Source: Bacteroidetes bacterium 43-16 (GTDB lineage Bacteria > Bacteroidota > Bacteroidia > Chitinophagales > Chitinophagaceae). From it: 40,541 nt of DNA. Below are positions 36,051 through 40,541 of the stretch, piece by piece. The stretch's first letter is position 1, and every line of letters begins with the position of its first letter. Below the pieces are notes generated by a model. That model was not told where the DNA came from. It saw nothing but the letters and a program-made list of their open reading frames with translations, and ran no database searches. The stretch spans positions 1-40,541 of the forward strand of contig MKTB01000030.1 in the NCBI GenBank assembly GCA_001897525.1. The letters are read 5' to 3'. The position numbers and the translations under genes were made by a program.

Positions 36051-36685
36051 TCTGCTGCAACAGCTATAAGGATGCTATGTGTTTCTTTCTGGTCCTGTTG
36101 TCTCTGGTAATCGACCTCAATTTGCTTTAATACCCGGAAGCCATTTCCTTTTAACAGGTGTATGAGATCTTCTGCAGGATGGTAATAAAAATACAATCGG
36201 TCTCCCGTGCTCCCGGTCACCATACCGGACTGTTCCGGCTTTCCGGCAACGAAGCTGAGGTAAATAATACCTCCGGGTTGCAGCATCGTTTTTGTATCTT
36301 CCAGGAGTGATTTCACTTCTTCCGGACTGAGGTAAGGCAGGCAGAAGCCACTGATGATGGCCTCAAATTTCTGGTCCAATTCTTTGATCTTCCGGGCATC
36401 TAATACCTTAAAATCGGCTTGGGGATTGTTTTTCTGTGCCAGTGCTACCATATTGGGTGCAAAGTCTGTGCCGAGTATCTTTAGATCCGGCCTCTGGCCG
36501 GAGAGATAGTTACAGATATTGCCGGGGCCGCAGCCTATTTCTAAAACATGGGCCGGTGAGGCTTTGATATAGCTACAGAATAAATCATAGCTTTCATTGT
36601 AAAGATCCAGGTGCATGAACTTTTCCTGGTACAGATCGCCTATCTTATTCCAGGTGTTGTAGGTTTCCTGTGCGGCATCATTCAT
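36047..36685 (-). CDS. Class I SAM-dependent methyltransferase
   Basis: 212 residues. Motif I VLEIGCGPGNICNYL, acidic loop LGTDFAPNMVALA, and the ALDARKIKEL-like motif (VLDARKIKELDQKF) and QPGGIIYLSF form a complete Methyltransf_25/11 fold. Substrate unknown, probably a small molecule. It lies 19 bases after the AAA ATPase gene as last gene of a minus-strand run. Confidence 0.85.
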   Translation of the reverse strand: MNDAAQETYNTWNKIGDLYQEKFMHLDLYNESYDLFCSYIKASPAHVLEIGCGPGNICNYLSGQRPDLKILGTDFAPNMVALAQKNNPQADFKVLDARKIKELDQKFEAIISGFCLPYLSPEEVKSLLEDTKTMLQPGGIIYLSFVAGKPEQSGMVTGSTGDRLYFYYHPAEDLIHLLKGNGFRVLKQIEVDYQRQQDQKETHSILIAVAAD

Positions 36686-36704
36686 AGGTTAATGGTTTTG
36701 GTGT

Positions 36705-37481
36705 TTAGTTGATCGTAGCGGCTTCCAGTTCTTGTATCAGTAAGGATTTGACTAAGGTGAATGCATAGTCCCGGGCTTCTGCATAGGAAAATCCATAGCG
36801 ACGCGGAATGTTCCTCAGGTGTTCCGGGAAGCGGTCCAGTATGGTGTCATAATACAGGTCCAGCATGTCGTCTGAGGGCAATTCGAAGCCGATGCTGAGC
36901 TGGAACCTGCGGAGTAATGCGGTATCCACAATTTCCGGGTGATTGGTAGCGCAGATCAGCAGGGCATTTCCGGGATAGTAATCGATCAGTTGAATGATGG
37001 TGTTCACCAGTCTTCTCATTTCTCCTACATCTTTATCATCATTACCCCTGGCCTTGCCGATCTGGTCAAACTCGTCGAGGAAGAGCACTGCTTTGTCGCG
37101 CCCGGCTTTTTCAAAGATCATCTTCATGTTCTGGGAGGTTTCCCCGATCCTTGCATTGATCACATTGGCGAGGTTCAGGATGAGGATAGGCTTGTTGAGG
37201 GCGGTGGCTATTGCTTTGGCAGCCGTTGTCTTGCCGCAGCCCGAAGCCCCGTGCAGGAGTATTTTATTGTTAACCGGTAATCCGTAAGCATTTAATTGGT
37301 CAATAAAACGATGTTCTTTGATCAGTTGTTCAATAGTCAGCTGGTTGTCTTTGTCCAGGAAGACATCTTGCAGCAGTACTGCTTCTTTATCGTTTATGAT
37401 CAGGTCAAATAGATTCATAAGGGTATTTAAGGGTATGTATTGCTGTAGGGAAGGGATCAGACTTTTTTGAGCGTCTGCCAT
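36705..37481 (-). CDS. AAA-family ATPase
   Basis: 258 residues. Walker A GASGCGKTTAAKA, Walker B AVLFLDEFDQIG, sensor 1 LICATNHPEI and arginine finger region LLRRFQ: a complete single AAA module of the spastin/FtsH-like type with a short helical N-terminus. The ATG at 37481 overlaps the upstream LOG gene by 25 bases; an ATG at 37418 would remove the overlap and also fits. Partner and substrate are unknown; related single-domain ATPases pair with proteases or act on protein complexes, but no protease is adjacent. Confidence 0.8.
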   Translation of the reverse strand: MADAQKSLIPSLQQYIPLNTLMNLFDLIINDKEAVLLQDVFLDKDNQLTIEQLIKEHRFIDQLNAYGLPVNNKILLHGASGCGKTTAAKAIATALNKPILILNLANVINARIGETSQNMKMIFEKAGRDKAVLFLDEFDQIGKARGNDDKDVGEMRRLVNTIIQLIDYYPGNALLICATNHPEIVDTALLRRFQLSIGFELPSDDMLDLYYDTILDRFPEHLRNIPRRYGFSYAEARDYAFTLVKSLLIQELEAATIN

Positions 37482-38035
37482 TTTTCGGCAGGTACCTGGT
37501 AGTGTTGCATCTGCTGAATCAGTTGGTCTACCTCCTGCTCCACGATGATCATTTCTTTGTAGGCGCTATTCAGGAATCCTTTCGCTACCATTTTGTCGAT
37601 CATGGCGATGAGTTCATCATAGAATCCGTCAATATTCAGGATGCCGATGGGTTTTTCATGCAGGGAGAGCTGCGCCCAGGTCAGCATTTCAAAGAGTTCT
37701 TCCAGTGTGCCGTAGCCGCCCGGTAGGGCGATCACACCGCTGCAGAGGTCGTTCATCTTCTGCTTGCGCTCATGCATGGTGTCCACCAGGATCAGTTCGC
37801 TGAGCCCGGAATGGGCAATTTCTTTGTTTTGGAGGAAGCGCGGGAGCACGCCTATTGCGGTGCCTCCCTGCTCGATTGCACCATTGGCCACAGCTCCCAT
37901 GAGTCCTATGGCGGCACCTCCATAGATCAGGCTGATGTTGCGCTGTGCCAATGTCTGGCCCAGGAGATAGGCCTGCTCTGTAAATTGTGCTTCATTGCCC
38001 GTACTGGAGCCGCAAAAGACGGTGATACTATTCAT
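37457..38035 (-). CDS. LOG-family nucleoside 5'-monophosphate phosphoribohydrolase
   Basis: 192 residues with the family signatures YGGAAIGLMGAVANGA, MHERKQKM and PGGYGTLEELFEMLTWAQL. LOG proteins split the N-glycosidic bond of cytokinin riboside monophosphates or AMP; many bacterial members were once labelled lysine decarboxylase, for which there is no support. Starts 33 bases after the DsbA-like gene. Confidence 0.92.
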   Translation of the reverse strand: MNSITVFCGSSTGNEAQFTEQAYLLGQTLAQRNISLIYGGAAIGLMGAVANGAIEQGGTAIGVLPRFLQNKEIAHSGLSELILVDTMHERKQKMNDLCSGVIALPGGYGTLEELFEMLTWAQLSLHEKPIGILNIDGFYDELIAMIDKMVAKGFLNSAYKEMIIVEQEVDQLIQQMQHYQVPAEKWQTLKKV

Positions 38036-38068
38036 ATTTTATTACTGGTTCTGGTATTAAAATTGGGA

Positions 38069-38779
38069 TTAGTCGCAATTGCCGTTGATGTCGCAGCTCG
38101 GGCCGGACTGGATATCCAGTTTTATCTCCGGGTGCTGTTCTTTCCACTCGGTATGCGATTGTGTTAAGGTCTGTAGAAAGGCCTCAACGGGCTGAGCACC
38201 GGAGATGGCATATTTACGGTCAAAGACAAAGAAGGGAACGCCATTCACCCCGATCTGGCGGGCTTCCCCGATATCGGCATGCACGGCTTTGGCATACTGC
38301 TCGTCCTGCAAAGCGGTCTCCCGGTCTGCGCTGCTGAGGCCCAGCTCTGCGAAGATGGCTAATTGCACGGCTTCATCGGCAATGTCTTTTTCCTCCGTAA
38401 AGTAGGCTTTAAAGAACAGTTCTTCTGCCTGGTCGCCCAAGCCTTTAGCGGAGGCAAATTGCAGTAAGCGATGGGTGTTAAAGGTATTCACCACTTTGGT
38501 ATGCTCCAGTTTATACTCCAGGCCGGAGGCGGCTGCCATATTGGCTACAGAGCCCAGGGCTTCGCGGGTTTGCTCTATGCTCCAGCCTCTCTTGTTGGCC
38601 AGGTATTCCATATGTGTTTGCCCGGCTTCCTGTGCGGTAACCGAGGGGTCCAGCTGGAAGCTTTTCCAGCTTATTTCAATGTCTTTAGTGTCGGGAAACT
38701 GCGCCAGGGCAGCTTCAAAATGTCTTTTTCCTATATAGCAGAAGGGGCATACTACATCGCTCCAGATCTCTACTTTCAT
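38069..38779 (-). CDS. FrnE-type DsbA-family oxidoreductase
   Basis: 236 residues, no signal peptide, so cytosolic. Redox motif CPFC in SDVVCPFCYIGKRHFEAAL, helical insertion, and cis-Pro loop GVNGVPFFVFD, as in FrnE and 2-hydroxychromene isomerase-like proteins. The tail has two extra cysteines (SGPSCDINGNCD), which may interact with the active site. First gene of the minus-strand run DsbA, LOG, AAA, methyltransferase. Confidence 0.9.
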   Translation of the reverse strand: MKVEIWSDVVCPFCYIGKRHFEAALAQFPDTKDIEISWKSFQLDPSVTAQEAGQTHMEYLANKRGWSIEQTREALGSVANMAAASGLEYKLEHTKVVNTFNTHRLLQFASAKGLGDQAEELFFKAYFTEEKDIADEAVQLAIFAELGLSSADRETALQDEQYAKAVHADIGEARQIGVNGVPFFVFDRKYAISGAQPVEAFLQTLTQSHTEWKEQHPEIKLDIQSGPSCDINGNCD

Positions 38780-38811
38780 GTTGCTTAATTTTTAATGGCA
38801 GGTTTGCTGCG

Positions 38812-38819
38812 CAAAATTA
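38812..38819 (-). promoter_or_regulatory. Possible -7 box (TAATTTTG) of the DsbA-LOG-AAA-methyltransferase run
   Basis: Matches TAnnTTTG on the minus strand, 32 bases before the ATG at 38779. No good TTG element is found at the -33 distance. The remaining bases to 39017 contain no gene I can see. Confidence 0.4.
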
Positions 38820-39017
38820 AGTGAATTTGATGGTTTACGGGCGGCTTTGTCCCTGAGGCATAGAATGTGGTTATAGGGGGATAGAGGTGGGGAAGGCCAG
38901 GCTTTCTGTAATCATGGCAACTTTTCTTATAAAATTGCGGTTTTAGTTAATAGGATTACAAAAACAAAAAACGGGGCTTGCCTTGTTTTTATTTATTTCT
39001 TCTTCTTGGGCAATTTA

Positions 39018-39482
39018 TTAATGCCCCCACACAATCTTCACAGCCGAGATCTTTTCCAGCTCCAGCCTTGTCTCTGGCACCGTTTCGAAACCATTTTTCA
39101 GGTAAAAGCCCAGGGGGGAGCGGTAGGGCGCTCCGCCTGATCTGATGGCCCGGTCATGGTCGATCACCCAGCCATTGAGTACCCGGTGCTTCGATTGCAG
39201 CTTTTTCAGCATTGTGCTGCCCAGGCCTTGCCCATGTATTTGGCTGTCGAGGATGATGGCAAACCATTGTTCCCCCTCTCTTTCAAAGGTGAGGGCCCAG
39301 CCCTGCAGATTTTCCTGTTCATCGACCAGCAGGTAGTGCAGCGGCGCTGTCAAGCCTTGCAGGTAATGGCTGAATTCCTCCTCTTGCTGGTAGGCTAAAG
39401 TATCGGGGTATTCCTTGTTCCACAGGCGAACTACCTGCTCCTGCTGTTCCTTTGTTAATTCTTTTTGTTCTATGATTTTCAT
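39018..39482 (-). CDS. GNAT-family N-acetyltransferase
   Basis: 154 residues. The acetyl-CoA loop is HGQGLGSTMLKKL (about 95-107), preceded by the beta-strand WFAIILDSQI. It transfers an acetyl group to an amine; the substrate is unknown. Single-gene unit. Confidence 0.85.
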   Translation of the reverse strand: MKIIEQKELTKEQQEQVVRLWNKEYPDTLAYQQEEEFSHYLQGLTAPLHYLLVDEQENLQGWALTFEREGEQWFAIILDSQIHGQGLGSTMLKKLQSKHRVLNGWVIDHDRAIRSGGAPYRSPLGFYLKNGFETVPETRLELEKISAVKIVWGH

Positions 39483-39559
39483 GAGCGGCTGATGCTTGTT
39501 TTAGGGTGAAAAATGCAGTCTTAAATGCGCCTGGTAAATATACGCAAAATGCAGGTTTA

Positions 39560-39990
39560 TGCTATTTAAGCAGGCACCCTGCTTCGACAGAGCGCAGGGG
39601 GACAGCAGGCGTGATGTCCCCCTGAGACTGGTTGAAGGGTTAAATGAGGCTCGTCGAGCGCAATGTAATGGAGTCGAGAAATCTCCATGCCGGATAAACC
39701 TATAAGGTTTCAAAAACCTTATAGGTTTTGGTCAAATCAGGAGATGTCTCCACGTGCTGGCGATTGGTCGACATGACGGACGGTGCTCTGTCATCAGGAG
39801 TCCGGTTTATAGGTGTTCCCTCACGGCTTCGACAAACGCAGCTTGATACCAAACGCGCTGTCATCCTGAGTTCCGTCAAAGGGTGGTGTGTTTAGAGAAA
39901 GAGTGAATCATGTTTCGACAGGCTCAACAGGACAGCAGGGGGTATTGTCACCCTGAGTCCTCTCGAAGGCTGGGGCGTTTAAAAAAAGAG
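39560..39990. repeat. Intergenic repeat cluster 3 (REP/MITE-like), 39483-40054 without a gene
   Basis: Includes a REP-like hairpin (agggggaca at 39596-39604 with tgtccccct at 39615-39623), a full MITE-like element (about 39650-39778) that contains the perfect palindrome at 39696-39728 between its left and right halves, and further half-units (gcttcgacaaacgcagc, gtttcgacaggctcaac) to about 39970. Open frames in this stretch are not genes. Confidence 0.8.
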
Positions 39991-40028
39991 CGTATTCTGT
40001 TGCGACAGGTGCAACAGGATACGCTCTT
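39981..40028 (-). terminator. Terminator of the type IX-secreted protein gene
   Basis: aagagcgtattctgttgc (39986-40003) pairs with gcaacaggatacgctctt (40011-40028) with one mismatch; on the minus strand a T-run follows the stem. It lies 26 bases after the stop of the gene at 40055. Confidence 0.88.
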
Positions 40029-40054
40029 CCAGGAGCAACAAGCTAATATTGCTC

Positions 40055-40541
40055 TTATCTTATCAGCGTTACCTCACCCGAGAACACCTTATTCGTGCCA
40101 TCCAGGAAGTAGATCACCAGCTTGTAGCTGTAGACCCCATTGTCCGCAGGGCGGCCATTGTGCATCCCGTCCCAGCCATTGTTCAGGTTAGCCGTAGCGT
40201 GTACCAGCTGACCATAGCGGTTATAGATATTGAACTCGATGGTATTGTATGCACGTTCCAGCTTCAGTACCGGCCGGAACATATCATTCAGGCCATCCCC
40301 GTTAGGACTAAAGGCATTCGGTACGGCCACATCTTTGCTGTATTCCCTCGGGTTGATGTCTACCCGGAACTCATCTTCACAACCTTCTCTCGACCTCGCC
40401 CTTACGATGACCTGTGCCGGTTCGGTAAAGGATGCTTTCTGGCTTTTGGCGGTCTGATCGCTGAAGGCGCCGGCAGGTGACCAGGACAAGACTTTGTAGT
40501 CGTTGCCATAATAGCTGGAGGTCTTAAATTCTATGCGCTCC
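40055..40541 (-). CDS. C-terminal end of a type IX-secreted protein (gliding-motility-associated domain, partial)
   Basis: The frame is open to the window edge, so the N-terminus is missing. The visible 161 residues end in the type B sorting domain (VPNAFSPNGDGLNDMF...YNTIEFNIYNRYGQLV...GWDGMHNGRPADNGVYSYKLVIYFLDG...GEVTLIR), which sends the protein through the type IX system. Before it is a WSPAGAFSDQTAK...CEDEF module like the one before the sorting domain of the protein at 26600. The function of the mature part is outside the window. Confidence 0.9.
   Translation of the reverse strand, partial: ERIEFKTSSYYGNDYKVLSWSPAGAFSDQTAKSQKASFTEPAQVIVRARSREGCEDEFRVDINPREYSKDVAVPNAFSPNGDGLNDMFRPVLKLERAYNTIEFNIYNRYGQLVHATANLNNGWDGMHNGRPADNGVYSYKLVIYFLDGTNKVFSGEVTLIR

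Noticed and set aside
37457-38035. Lysine decarboxylase as product of the LOG-family gene
   Set aside because: That old label rests on the PGGxGTxxE motif, which belongs to phosphoribohydrolases; no PLP site is present.
39910-40191. 93-codon plus-strand open frame near the right end
   Set aside because: Lies in the REP-like repeats and over the terminator and 3' end of the minus-strand gene; composition is not coding.

Overview
The window reads as chromosome of a member of the Bacteroidota, most likely order Chitinophagales. The evidence is two secreted proteins ending in the gliding-motility/type IX secretion (type B) C-terminal domain (PNAFSPNGDG...), promoter -7 boxes of the TAnnTTTG type, few Shine-Dalgarno sequences, and house-keeping proteins typical of the phylum (ClpC, a DsbD with a fused thioredoxin, an LtaS-like sulfatase). 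The family-level assignment is inference.

Region 1 (1-8850) is accessory. It opens with the 3' end of a large Rhs/YD-repeat protein whose conserved, GC-richer core ends at ...SPYHAMGCNPAMMVDPLG and then switches to an AT-rich variable C-terminus, the classic layout of a polymorphic toxin. Downstream, all on the plus strand, lies a row of displaced cassettes. Each carries or once carried a short copy of the core tip, a new C-terminal domain, and a small lipoprotein gene directly after it. In order: main gene CT1 + lipoprotein; cassette 2 (CT2 + lipoprotein); cassette 3 (CT3 + lipoprotein); cassette 4 (CT4 + lipoprotein, CT4 interrupted by an in-frame TGA); a 5'-deleted cassette 5 that keeps its lipoprotein; and a bare core tip at 8662-8847. 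CT2, CT3 and the remnant are one family, and their lipoproteins form one matching family. The cassettes share long direct repeats with the main gene and with each other, so the locus looks like a store of alternative toxin tips and matching immunity lipoproteins that can be recombined onto the expressed Rhs gene.

Region 2 (8989-30457) is mostly conserved chromosome: mutS, a pentapeptide-repeat protein, an M1-family metallopeptidase, a PhaE/phasin-like protein on the minus strand, a TlpA-like thioredoxin followed by a DsbD-type transporter (one envelope thiol-redox module), an LtaS-like phosphotransferase, a phosphoribosyltransferase, clpC, a MORN/TonB-C protein, and a 1285-residue type IX-secreted protein built from eight 66-residue repeats.

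Region 3 (30458-40541) holds, on the minus strand, purH and a methyltransferase; on the plus strand a Kef/CPA2 antiporter; then a minus-strand run (FrnE-like DsbA, LOG-family hydrolase, AAA ATPase, methyltransferase), a GNAT acetyltransferase, and the 3' end of a second type IX-secreted protein.

Three intergenic stretches (15230-15715, 30470-30592, 39560-39990) carry a dispersed MITE/REP-like repeat with an embedded perfect 15-bp palindrome. I saw no tRNA, rRNA, CRISPR array, transposase or integrase.
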